Below the pieces are notes generated by a model that was not told where the DNA came from, searched no databases, and saw only the letters and a list, made by a program, of their open reading frames with translations. From positions 183,994-247,993 of the forward strand of contig NZ_ASJB01000057.1 of the NCBI RefSeq assembly GCF_000478275.1: a DNA stretch of 64,000 bases, given 5' to 3'. The number at the start of each line of letters is the position of its first letter. The first letter of the stretch is position 1. A program made the position numbers and the translations under genes. Positions 33,556-41,499 of the stretch are shown piece by piece. This stretch comes from Amycolatopsis orientalis DSM 40040 = KCTC 9412. GTDB taxonomy: Bacteria; Actinomycetota; Actinomycetes; Mycobacteriales; Pseudonocardiaceae.

Positions 33556-34860
33556 TCACCGGACGAATTTCGCGGCCTTGGTGGCGAGGTGGAGCAGGTA
33601 CTCCAGCGGTCCGCGGCGGAAGAAGCGGGACCAGAGCCAGGCGAAGACGGTGGCCCCGATGATGAACCAGAACAACACCATCGCGGAGTTGTTCCCGGTG
33701 CCCTGGCCCTTCCCGAGTGCCCCGAACTGCGCGCCTACCAGGAAGTGTCCGACGTAGAGGGTCAGCGACATGGTGCCCACGGCGATGACCGGGGTCATCA
33801 GGCGACGCAGCCACGACAGCCGGGTCAGCAGCACCGTCGCACCCACCAGCACGATGATCGCGATGCCCACGCTGCCGACCAGGTCGAAGGTGGAGGAGCT
33901 GTGCGGCCTGGCCAGCAACAGCCCCCAGCCCGATCCGTCCATCCCCTTCGGTCCGCCTTCGACCATCGATTTCCCGCCTTCGGCCATGGCCTTCCCGCCT
34001 TCGCCCAGGGTTTTGACGGCCGCTGAACCCGCCTTCTCGGCGCCACGGCCCCATGGCTGCTCCGCGGCTTCCCGAAGGCCGTCGATGAACCTGGTCAACA
34101 GCCAGGGCACTCCGTAACCGAAGGCGATGAGCGCGGCGCCGATCGCGGCCAGCCGCCGCCTCACCGCGCTGGAGTCGAGGTCCGCCCGTCCCAGCGCCAT
34201 CCCGGCGACCACGAACGTCATCCAGGTGATGGTGGGGTAGAGCCCGCTGAGCAGAAGGTCCAGCACGCCGATCTCACTGAGCCGCTTGAGTGGGTCGTAC
34301 GCGTTGATGGTCTCCATGACCGGCCCGCTCACCAGAGTCGTCAGGCCGAACTTCGCCAGCGGGGTGACGACCGCGAGCACGGCCGCGATGATCGCGAGGG
34401 TCTTGGCCCGCAGCCGCAGCAGAGGCAGTGCCAGCAGGAAGTACACCCCGTAGTAGGAGAGGATGACGACGGTTCCGGCGTCGGTCATCGCCAAAAGAAC
34501 ACCCATCGCGAACAGGATCACGGCGCGGATCACGATCCGAACCCGGGCCTGCCGGCCCGCCAAACCGGTCTTCGGCTCCAGCCGTCCGGCGATCAGCATC
34601 AGGGAGAACCCCGCGAGGGTGGCGAAAAGCGCCGAGGCCCGGCCTTCCGCCAAGCCCAGCAGCCATCCGCCGAAGCCGCTCACCGCGGTCGGCGCCGGTC
34701 CGAGGTGCACGGCGTACATGCCGAATACGGCGAGCGCACGGGCCAGGTCCACCCCGATCAGCCGCGCCGTCGACGGCCCGGCCTCGACCGGCCCGGCGGG
34801 TTCGGCGAGTTCGGGTGGTGGGGGAGGTGGCGATCCTGGTGAGGAATCGATCTGCGACAT
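33556..34860 (-). CDS. DUF418/DUF1624-like membrane acyltransferase homologue
   Basis: A 434-residue protein with a proline-rich cytoplasmic N-terminus (PGSPPPPPPEL) and about 10 transmembrane segments. The start of the membrane part, RLIGVDLARALAVFGMYAVH, and the late GTMSLTLYVGHFLVG are typical of DUF418 and heparan-alpha-glucosaminide acetyltransferase-like families. A loop at about residues 275-315 has a short repeat, EGGKAMAEGGKSMVEGG, that I have not seen in this family. The ATG at 34860 was preferred to the open frame to 34920. Such proteins are thought to transfer acyl groups across the membrane; the substrate here is unknown. Confidence 0.8.
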   Translation of the reverse strand: MSQIDSSPGSPPPPPPELAEPAGPVEAGPSTARLIGVDLARALAVFGMYAVHLGPAPTAVSGFGGWLLGLAEGRASALFATLAGFSLMLIAGRLEPKTGLAGRQARVRIVIRAVILFAMGVLLAMTDAGTVVILSYYGVYFLLALPLLRLRAKTLAIIAAVLAVVTPLAKFGLTTLVSGPVMETINAYDPLKRLSEIGVLDLLLSGLYPTITWMTFVVAGMALGRADLDSSAVRRRLAAIGAALIAFGYGVPWLLTRFIDGLREAAEQPWGRGAEKAGSAAVKTLGEGGKAMAEGGKSMVEGGPKGMDGSGWGLLLARPHSSSTFDLVGSVGIAIIVLVGATVLLTRLSWLRRLMTPVIAVGTMSLTLYVGHFLVGAQFGALGKGQGTGNNSAMVLFWFIIGATVFAWLWSRFFRRGPLEYLLHLATKAAKFVR

Positions 34861-34985
34861 ACTCAAAACGTCGCAGCGCCGAGGTCCGCGGACCATCCGG
34901 CAGGTGTCGATCGTGGCCATCCGGTCGGCTGGAAGTCCCCGCCGACCGGATGGCCGAAAACCGTTCGTACGTCGAGGATCTGGAG

Positions 34986-35789
34986 TCAGTCGTCCTCTCC
35001 GTCGTCAGCCCGTGAGTCCATGGCCGGGGCGGGGTCCATGATGGCGAAGCGAGTTCCGAGGGGATCGGAGAGCACGGCGACGCGGCCCAGCGGAGAGCCG
35101 TACGGCTTGAACCGCAGCCGGCCACCGGAGGAGCATGCGACCCGGACGGTGTCGGTGAAGCCGCGATCCGACGGGACGCCGAAATGCACGATCCAGCGAG
35201 GCGGTACCTGTCGTGGGGTGTTCGGTTCCATTCCCACGGTCGCGAGGACCGAGTTCCCGGCGGAGTAGAAGACCCGGTACCTGACCTGGTCGCCGTAGTC
35301 GAATCGTTTCTGGGTGAACTCGAAGAGCCGGCTGAGGAAGCGGTTGGCGTGGTGCGGTTGATGGGTCACGTACTCGGCCCAGCCAAGGGAAGATGGTTCG
35401 CCTGCCTGGAAATCCCAGTCGGTGCCCGGTTCGCACACGCCGATCGATGCGGCGCCGGGTGCGGTGAGGAGTGATTTGGTGCCGATGCCGGGGACCACAT
35501 GTCCTTTTTCGGTGATCCGTGCGCCGAGTTGTCCCGCGGTGGTGAGGGTCGACGTCAGATCCGGTGTCGCGAAGTACAGGTTCCACTGGATGGCGCGGGT
35601 CGGACTTTGCCGCAATCCGGCCACGGGCACGCCGCCGACGGTCGCTATCACGTAATCCGTCTTGTCGTTGTCATCGCGATGTTCGTACCGCCATCCGAAC
35701 ACGGCTTGGTAGAACCGCATCGTGGTCGTCAAGTCGATGGTCGGGATCTCGACCCAGCACGGGGCTCCCAGCGGGAAAGGGGTCGGCAT
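34986..35789 (-). CDS. Tandem VOC (glyoxalase-like) protein
   Basis: A 267-residue protein with two vicinal-oxygen-chelate domains (about 5-125 and 135-255), beginning GAPCWVEIPTIDLTTTMRFYQAVFGW. The arrangement resembles mycobacterial CFP32/Rv0577-like proteins and hydroxylase-type glyoxalases of actinomycetes. Function may be small-molecule binding or resistance. It is in the same direction as the DUF418-like gene, separated by 125 bases. Confidence 0.85.
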   Translation of the reverse strand: MPTPFPLGAPCWVEIPTIDLTTTMRFYQAVFGWRYEHRDDNDKTDYVIATVGGVPVAGLRQSPTRAIQWNLYFATPDLTSTLTTAGQLGARITEKGHVVPGIGTKSLLTAPGAASIGVCEPGTDWDFQAGEPSSLGWAEYVTHQPHHANRFLSRLFEFTQKRFDYGDQVRYRVFYSAGNSVLATVGMEPNTPRQVPPRWIVHFGVPSDRGFTDTVRVACSSGGRLRFKPYGSPLGRVAVLSDPLGTRFAIMDPAPAMDSRADDGEDD

Positions 35790-36046
35790 TGTTCCGTCGC
35801 AACCTCTCGTGGCGGTTCAGGACAGCTCAGTGTCGAGTGCGGTGAAAGCCCGGCGCCATCCCCGACCTGGCGGGGGTCACCCCGTCCATCGGCTGGATTC
35901 GGCGACGCGGCCAGGACGTCCTGGCCGACCGGATGGCGTTCTCCAGCCACCTGACGGCCGGGAGTCGCCGCCAGTCCGATGAATTCGGCTCAGGGACGCA
36001 CATACCGTCACCAGGAGACAATGTTCCGGACATCGGGAGAGAATTC

Positions 36047-36550
36047 ATGCGACGCACAGCAGTCGCCGTGGCCGTGGCAACCTGCCTCGTCGTGACGGGA
36101 TGTGGAGGCCAGGCGAGCAAGTCGTCCTCCACGAGTTCGACCAGCACCTCGAAGAGCGCGGCCCCGCAAGTGATGAAATTCGGCGAAGAGCGGACAGGCA
36201 AGCGCGGCGTCGTCTCCGTCGGCAAACCCGCAGGCTACGATTTGCCCGCTGATCCGCAACGGTCGAAAGAACTGACACGGGGCGCGAAGTTCACCGTCAC
36301 CGTTCGCAACACGACCAAAAAGGCGCTGGAGGCTTCGGCCTTCACCTTCGCCGCGACCACGAACGGTGCCGCATCGGTGAGCATCACCGATGCGGCCAAG
36401 GGGATCGGGGACAAGCTACCCGCGGACGTCCTTCCTGGCGCGGAGCGCACCTTCGGGTTCGTCGTGGCGCTACCGGCCAATCCGGCCGAGGTGACGATCA
36501 AGGTCGCCTACCAGGGCGTCAATCCGCTCTACTGGACCGGCACCGCCTGA
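36047..36550 (+). CDS. Secreted lipoprotein with DUF4352-like beta domain
   Basis: A 167-residue lipoprotein. The lipobox VVTGC is at about residues 18-22, followed by a serine/threonine linker (SKSSSTSSTSTSKSA) and one beta-sandwich domain with FTVTVRNTTKKALEASAFTF, as in DUF4352-like extracytoplasmic proteins. The ATG at 36047 was chosen to give the signal peptide, although the frame is open from 35933. A strong hairpin follows the stop. No function assigned. Confidence 0.8.
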   Translation: MRRTAVAVAVATCLVVTGCGGQASKSSSTSSTSTSKSAAPQVMKFGEERTGKRGVVSVGKPAGYDLPADPQRSKELTRGAKFTVTVRNTTKKALEASAFTFAATTNGAASVSITDAAKGIGDKLPADVLPGAERTFGFVVALPANPAEVTIKVAYQGVNPLYWTGTA

Positions 36551-36558
36551 CCTGCGCT

Positions 36559-36581
36559 CTACTGTCCACAAAGGACAGTAG
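36559..36581 (+). terminator. Hairpin terminator after the lipoprotein gene
   Basis: CTACTGTCC, a 5-base ACAAA loop, and GGACAGTAG, starting 9 bases after the lipoprotein stop. Confidence 0.65.
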
Positions 36582-36736
36582 CCGGGCCATGTCTCGGCGC
36601 GGACGCGCCGGTGGGCGAGCGGCAGGCGGCCGACCGGTGGGTCGCGGGCAGCCACCTGGCGGGCGTTTCCGGCCGGGTCACCGATACCGGACGCCCCCGG
36701 CTTCGCACAGTATTGAGGCAGAGGAAGGGAGATTCC

Positions 36737-37294
36737 ATGGAATACGAAGACCGGCAGCTCATTCTCGGCCTCGCCGACCGACTTCGCCAGGCCCAGCCGG
36801 TGCACAAGGACCCGGAGGTCGCCGACCTGATCAGCAGGCAGATCGCCGGTCAGCCGGACGCGCTGTATCTCTTGGTGGGCGCCGTTCTCATGCAGGAGGA
36901 CGCCCTGCGTAACGCGAAGACACGCATCGCCGAACTGGAGCGTTCCGCGCCTTACCAGGACCCGTATGGCAATCATCGTGACCCGTACGGGGCGCAGCGG
37001 GACCCGTACGGCCAGGCTCCGGCGCAGTCCGGCGGCGGCGGATTCTTCTCGGGCATGTTCGGCCGTGGCCGCGATACCGGGCCGGTCGCCGGGGAAGCCC
37101 CGCAAGGTCGCCCCGGCGGAGGCGGATTCCTCAAGACGGCCGCCGCGGCCGCGGCCGGTGTCGCCGGTGGCGGTCTGCTGCTCGGCGGGCTCACCGGAGC
37201 CTTCGGCGGACACGAGGCCTCGGCGGGCGAGCAACAGCATCACGGCGGACAGGACGACGGGATGGACCACGGCGGCGTCGACGATCAGTGGTGA
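36737..37294 (+). CDS. DUF2076-family protein
   Basis: A 185-residue protein. The N-terminal 80 residues match DUF2076 (EDRQLILGLADRLRQAQPVHKDPEVADLI), followed by three DPYG repeats, GGGGFFSGMFGRG, and the alanine/glycine hydrophobic segment FLKTAAAAAAGVAGGGLLLGG that may be membrane-inserted. The tail is rich in His, Gly and Asp. DUF2076 proteins are annotated as periplasmic sensors without proof. The ATG at 36737 follows GAGGAAGGGAG. It is 141 bases upstream of the TM-esterase gene and may share its transcript. Confidence 0.8.
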   Translation: MEYEDRQLILGLADRLRQAQPVHKDPEVADLISRQIAGQPDALYLLVGAVLMQEDALRNAKTRIAELERSAPYQDPYGNHRDPYGAQRDPYGQAPAQSGGGGFFSGMFGRGRDTGPVAGEAPQGRPGGGGFLKTAAAAAAGVAGGGLLLGGLTGAFGGHEASAGEQQHHGGQDDGMDHGGVDDQW

Positions 37295-37435
37295 CCCCCC
37301 GAAGAACCACCGATGGCTGCTGTCGTCGTCCCCGCGTAGCAGCAGTCGTCGGTACAACCGGCGGCGGCTCGTTCCCCGTGTACCCCGGAGCCGCCGCCGG
37401 GCCCCACCCGACGGCCACCGACCGAAGGAGCTGCC

Positions 37436-38590
37436 TTGGGTGTTTCCGTACCCGCGGTCCCTCGCGAGGTCGTCGAACACGCACAGGCGACCGGCGCACT
37501 CGAGTCCCCTTGGATTTGGGGGACTTTCGGGTCGCTGGCCGTCGTGGCCGCGATGCTCGCGGTCCGGTTCCGTGGCCGGACCGGGGCACGCCGAAGCGCC
37601 ATCGCGGTCATGCTGTGCTGTGTCCTGCTCGGCGCGGTCACCGCCACCAACAGCTACATCGGCTATGTCCGGACGCCACGTGACCTCGCGCTCATGCTCC
37701 AGCGTGGCGGTGGACCGCTGCGTGCGCTCGGCGAGATGATCGACGACGGAACCGCCGACTCGCGACCCCGCAGGGCCGGCTTCGTCACTCCCGACGGCGT
37801 CCACGCGCCGATCCTCGAGCGTCTCGCCGTTCCCGATCCCGCCAACGCCGTGCCGCGGGGGCGGACGTTCGTGTTGCTTCCGCCGGGGTACCACGACCGC
37901 GCCAACGACAACCGGCGTTATCCGGTCACCTACCTCGTGCACGGCTTTCCCGCCGCTCCGGAAGACTGGCTCGGCGCCGGTGACGCGCCGGGGACCCTGC
38001 GCATGGCCTATCTGCACCAGGCGATCGCTCCGATGATCGTCGTGTCCGTCGACCTGACCGCGGGGGAGCCAGGACGAGACCTCGACGGTCTCGACATCCC
38101 CGGTGGTCCCCGGCTGGAAACCTATCTGGCGCAAACGGTCGTCACCACGATCGACCGGTATTACCGGACGGTCCCCGATCGCACCCACCGGGCACTGGGC
38201 GGGATGTCGGGTGGCGCCTTCGCCGCGTTGAACATCGGCTTGCACCACACCGACAAGTTCGCCGCGCTGCTGCTCACCATGCCGTACGACACCACCGACA
38301 ACGGCGCGTTGCTCGTCGCCGACCCGGCACTCGTCGCCGCCAACACACCACGGACCTACCTGCCCACCATGCCGTTCCCGTACCCGGTCGCCACCATCCT
38401 CACCGCCGGAACCGGCGCCCCGGCGGATGTCACCACCGCGAACCGGATCGCCGACGCTCTCCACGCCCGCGGGCAGGGCGCCGTCGTCCACATGCAACGC
38501 GGTTACAACCACACGTGGCATACGGCCCGCGCCGCCCTTCCTTACCTGCTCGCCTTCGCGGACCAGGTGTTCAAGAACGGGCCCAGGTAG
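37436..38590 (+). CDS. Membrane-anchored alpha/beta hydrolase (paralogue)
   Basis: A 384-residue protein with two N-terminal transmembrane segments and an esterase D-like domain: YPVTYLVHGFPAAPEDWLG, the nucleophile region ALGGMSGGAFAAL (Ser about 258), and a late His in YNHTWHTARAAL. It resembles the esterase at 29362 in layout. The TTG start at 37436 was chosen for the GAAGGAG site 5 bases upstream; no ATG or GTG fits better. The gene opens the second copy of the duplicated module. The substrate is unknown; envelope lipids are an inference. Confidence 0.82.
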   Translation: MGVSVPAVPREVVEHAQATGALESPWIWGTFGSLAVVAAMLAVRFRGRTGARRSAIAVMLCCVLLGAVTATNSYIGYVRTPRDLALMLQRGGGPLRALGEMIDDGTADSRPRRAGFVTPDGVHAPILERLAVPDPANAVPRGRTFVLLPPGYHDRANDNRRYPVTYLVHGFPAAPEDWLGAGDAPGTLRMAYLHQAIAPMIVVSVDLTAGEPGRDLDGLDIPGGPRLETYLAQTVVTTIDRYYRTVPDRTHRALGGMSGGAFAALNIGLHHTDKFAALLLTMPYDTTDNGALLVADPALVAANTPRTYLPTMPFPYPVATILTAGTGAPADVTTANRIADALHARGQGAVVHMQRGYNHTWHTARAALPYLLAFADQVFKNGPR

Positions 38591-38662
38591 GCCCCGACGA
38601 TCGCCTTGGTGGTGCGAGAACGCCCACTCGTCGCCGGTGTGGCCTTACCTTGGAGTGTTTTC

Positions 38663-39115
38663 GTGAATATTCTGATCGTTTTGATCGTGCTGTCCGGTGT
38701 CGCCTTCTTGTGCGGCCTGCTCTACCTGCGGTTCCAGGACATCGCCCGGAAGCGTGAGCTGGATGACGCCCTGTCCGACGCGAGACGCTGGGTGGAACGC
38801 CTCGCCGGACAGGTCGCGCATCTGCTCGGTACCAACGCGCCCGCGAAGCAGGCGTTGGCCGCTGCTTCCGAGCGATTCACCCTTGCCTGCTCTCGGCTGG
38901 ACCTGGCGAAGACCGTCGAGCAGGCGGGACTGGCGAAACAGACGGCGCTGGAGGGGTTTCACCACATCCGCGCGGCACGGGTGGCGATGGGTCTCAATCC
39001 GGGACCCCCGTTGCCGGAGGAAGCCGAACGGTCGCGAGCCGGCGGCGAGGTGGCAGGTCGTGCGGTACCGCCGGCGCAGGTCCCCATTCAGTCACTACAG
39101 AACGAAAGTCCATGA
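38663..39115 (+). CDS. Coiled-coil membrane protein (module copy 2)
   Basis: A 150-residue paralogue of the protein at 32757. It has one N-terminal membrane helix and the conserved helical core (LDDALSDARRWVERLAGQVAHLLGTNAPAKQALAAAS..., AKTVEQAGLAKQTALEGFHHIRAARVAM). It lacks the C-terminal hydrophobic and acidic region of copy 1. The GTG at 38663 has GGAG seven bases upstream. Its stop overlaps the next ATG (ATGA). Function unknown. Confidence 0.78.
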   Translation: MNILIVLIVLSGVAFLCGLLYLRFQDIARKRELDDALSDARRWVERLAGQVAHLLGTNAPAKQALAAASERFTLACSRLDLAKTVEQAGLAKQTALEGFHHIRAARVAMGLNPGPPLPEEAERSRAGGEVAGRAVPPAQVPIQSLQNESP

Positions 39116-39702
39116 ACGCGGAAAAGAATCTTCCCACCACTGCGCCCAGGCTCGGAGCATTGATCTTCCTGAGCCGCTGGCTGCAGGCACCGCTCTACAT
39201 CGGCCTCATCGTGGCGCAAGGCGCCTACGTCTGGCAGTTCATGCTCGAATTGTGGCATCTGATCACCAAGATCGGTTCCCTCAACGAATCCGAGATCATG
39301 CTCATCGTGCTCGGCCTGGTCGACGTCGTGATGATCGCCAATCTGCTCATCATGGTGATCATCGGCGGCTACGAGACGTTCGTGTCCCGCATCCGCCTGG
39401 AGGATCACCCGGACCAGCCCGAATGGCTGTCCCACGTCAACGCCAACGTGCTCAAGGTGAAACTGGCCATGGCCATCATCGGCATCTCGTCGATCCACCT
39501 CTTGAGGACCTTCATCCAGGCACAGTCGCTGTACGCGACCACACCGCACGCCGGCCAGATCATCCTGTGGCAGACGGTGATCCACCTCGCCTTCATCATC
39601 TCGGCGGTCGCCCTCGCCTGGATAGACAAGGCCGGACGGCCCGGCAAGGCTTCGGTGACGGCGGCGCCGGGCAGACGGAGTCCACAAAGGAGCGTGGCGT
39701 GA
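39112..39702 (+). CDS. YqhA-family (UPF0114) membrane protein
   Basis: A 196-residue protein with four transmembrane segments that matches UPF0114/YqhA: FLSRWLQAPLYIGLIVAQGAYV, then LGLVDVVMIANLLIMVIIGGYETFVSR, and IGISSIHLLRTF. The family's role is not known. It overlaps the preceding gene by ATGA and the following response regulator by GTGA, placing it in a four-gene operon with the two-component system. Confidence 0.9.
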   Translation: MNAEKNLPTTAPRLGALIFLSRWLQAPLYIGLIVAQGAYVWQFMLELWHLITKIGSLNESEIMLIVLGLVDVVMIANLLIMVIIGGYETFVSRIRLEDHPDQPEWLSHVNANVLKVKLAMAIIGISSIHLLRTFIQAQSLYATTPHAGQIILWQTVIHLAFIISAVALAWIDKAGRPGKASVTAAPGRRSPQRSVA

Positions 39703-40349
39703 TCCGGGTGGTCGTCGTCGACGACGAGGAACTGGTGCGGACCGGTTTCCGCCTCATCCTTCAGGCGGCCGGGGACATCGAAGTCGTCGCGACGCCGACC
39801 GGGGCACAGGCCGTTCGCGAAGTGAGCCTGCACAAGCCCGACGTCGTGCTACTCGACATCCGGATGCCGGACGTGGACGGGCTCACCGTGCTCCGCCGGC
39901 TTCGTGGTCTCAAGAATCCTCCCGTCGTGGCCATGCTCACGACGTTCGACTCGGACGAATACATCGCGATGGCGCTGCGATCGGGCGCGGCGGGCTTCAT
40001 CGTCAAGGACACCGGACCCGAGCAGCTCGCCGAGACCGTCCGCGCCCTCGTCGTCGGTGGCGTGGTGCTCTCGCCCAAGGTCACCCGTACCGTCGTCGAC
40101 GGCTACCTGGGTTCCGACGCGAGTTCGGCGGCGGAGCAGCTCGATCGGCTGAGTGAACGCGAGCGCGCGGTCCTTGTGCTGATCGCCGAAGGAATGTCCA
40201 ACACCGACATCGGGATCCACCTGCACCTCAGCGTCGGCACGGTGAAGGACCACGTCAGCGCGATCTTGACCAAGCTGCGGGTGGGCAGCCGGGTGCAGGC
40301 GGCGCTGGTGGCCCAGCGCGCCGGTCTGCTCGAAGACGGGGAGCGATGA
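39699..40349 (+). CDS. NarL/LuxR-type response regulator (module copy 2)
   Basis: A 216-residue paralogue of the regulator at 32020, with the same receiver motifs (VVVDDEELV, DVVLLDIRMPDVDG, IVKDTGPEQL) and LuxR helix-turn-helix (LSERERAVLVLIAEGMSNTDIGIHLHLSVGTVKDHV). The GTG start overlaps the YqhA stop; an AAAGGAG site lies upstream. Its TGA overlaps the ATG of the kinase gene, so pairing is clear. Confidence 0.93.
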   Translation: MIRVVVVDDEELVRTGFRLILQAAGDIEVVATPTGAQAVREVSLHKPDVVLLDIRMPDVDGLTVLRRLRGLKNPPVVAMLTTFDSDEYIAMALRSGAAGFIVKDTGPEQLAETVRALVVGGVVLSPKVTRTVVDGYLGSDASSAAEQLDRLSERERAVLVLIAEGMSNTDIGIHLHLSVGTVKDHVSAILTKLRVGSRVQAALVAQRAGLLEDGER

Positions 40350-41455
40350 GCATGACGGAGAGACTTCGCACCACCCTTCTCGACGTCGTGCTGATCGTGG
40401 CCGCCGTGGTCGAGGGAGCGTTGACAGCGATCAGTGAGGAGTCGTCGACCGCTCTCGCCCTGTACGTGATCGCGATGCTCGGGGTCCTGGTGCGCGAGCG
40501 TTGGCCGCTGACGTCCTTCGTGGTGACTCTGCCCGCTGTGGTGTACTCCGGCGCGATCGTCGCGGCGATAGTCACGCTGTACACCGTGGCCGGCCGCTAC
40601 CGGAGCTGGTGGCTGCTCGCGGGTTGCTGGCTGGTCACCGCGGGCAGCGTCGCCTTCCCGTTGCTCGACGTCGCTCCGGAGTTTTGGCGAACCGAGATGC
40701 TGCTCGGGGTCATCTACTTCACCATGACCGCGGGAGCGCCGATCCTTCTCGGCCGGTTCCTGCACAGCCGGCGCGAGCTGGCCCTGCGGCTGGACGAAGT
40801 CAAACAGGCCAGGGAGCACGAGCGGCGGCTGGACGCCCAGGCGGTCCTGGCCAAGGAACGCAACCAGCTGGCCCGCGAGATGCATGACGTCGTCTCGCAT
40901 CAGGTGAGCCTCATCGCGGTGCAGGCGGGCGCGATGAAGGTCAGCACCACGGACCCCGCGGTGAAGGCGGCGGCGGAGAATGTCCGGCAACTGTCGGTGA
41001 ACACGCTCGACGAACTGCGGCACATGGTGAACCTGCTGCGCGCCTCCGGTACACCGGCGACCGAGCTCACCCCTCAGCCCACGTTGACCGACCTTCGCCG
41101 GCTCATCGACAACAGCGCGCTCGATGCCCGCCTCGTCGGGGACGCCCCCGAGGACCTCGAGCCGCCGGTGCAGCGGGCCATCTACCGCACCATCCAGGAA
41201 GCGCTGACCAACGTGCGCAAGCACGCGCCCGGCGCGGGCGTCACCATCGACATCACCCGGGACGACACGGACCTGACCGTCACGGTCACCAACACCCGGC
41301 CCACCCGGCCGACACTCGCCCTGCCCAGCGCCCGCCACGGGCTCGTCGGATTGCAGGAACGGGCCGCGCTGCTGGGCGGGAGGCTGTATTCCGGTGCGAT
41401 GCCCGACGGTGGCTTTCAGCTCAGGCTGCGGCTCCCGCTCACGGCCCATGGATGA
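40346..41455 (+). CDS. DesK-like sensor histidine kinase (module copy 2)
   Basis: A 369-residue kinase: N-terminal transmembrane region (to about 140), HisKA_3 H-box LAREMHDVVSHQVSLIAVQAG identical to copy 1, and an HATPase with IQEALTNVRKHAPG and GLVGLQERAALLGG. The ATG at 40346 overlaps the regulator's stop; an ATG two codons later is also possible. It is the last gene of the YqhA-containing operon. The signal is unknown; a membrane or lipid-stress role fits DesK-like kinases and the neighbours. Confidence 0.92.
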   Translation: MSMTERLRTTLLDVVLIVAAVVEGALTAISEESSTALALYVIAMLGVLVRERWPLTSFVVTLPAVVYSGAIVAAIVTLYTVAGRYRSWWLLAGCWLVTAGSVAFPLLDVAPEFWRTEMLLGVIYFTMTAGAPILLGRFLHSRRELALRLDEVKQAREHERRLDAQAVLAKERNQLAREMHDVVSHQVSLIAVQAGAMKVSTTDPAVKAAAENVRQLSVNTLDELRHMVNLLRASGTPATELTPQPTLTDLRRLIDNSALDARLVGDAPEDLEPPVQRAIYRTIQEALTNVRKHAPGAGVTIDITRDDTDLTVTVTNTRPTRPTLALPSARHGLVGLQERAALLGGRLYSGAMPDGGFQLRLRLPLTAHG

Positions 41456-41499
41456 CGCGGCCCGACCTCCCCGCGCCTGGAGGGGAACCGCGCGTGTGC

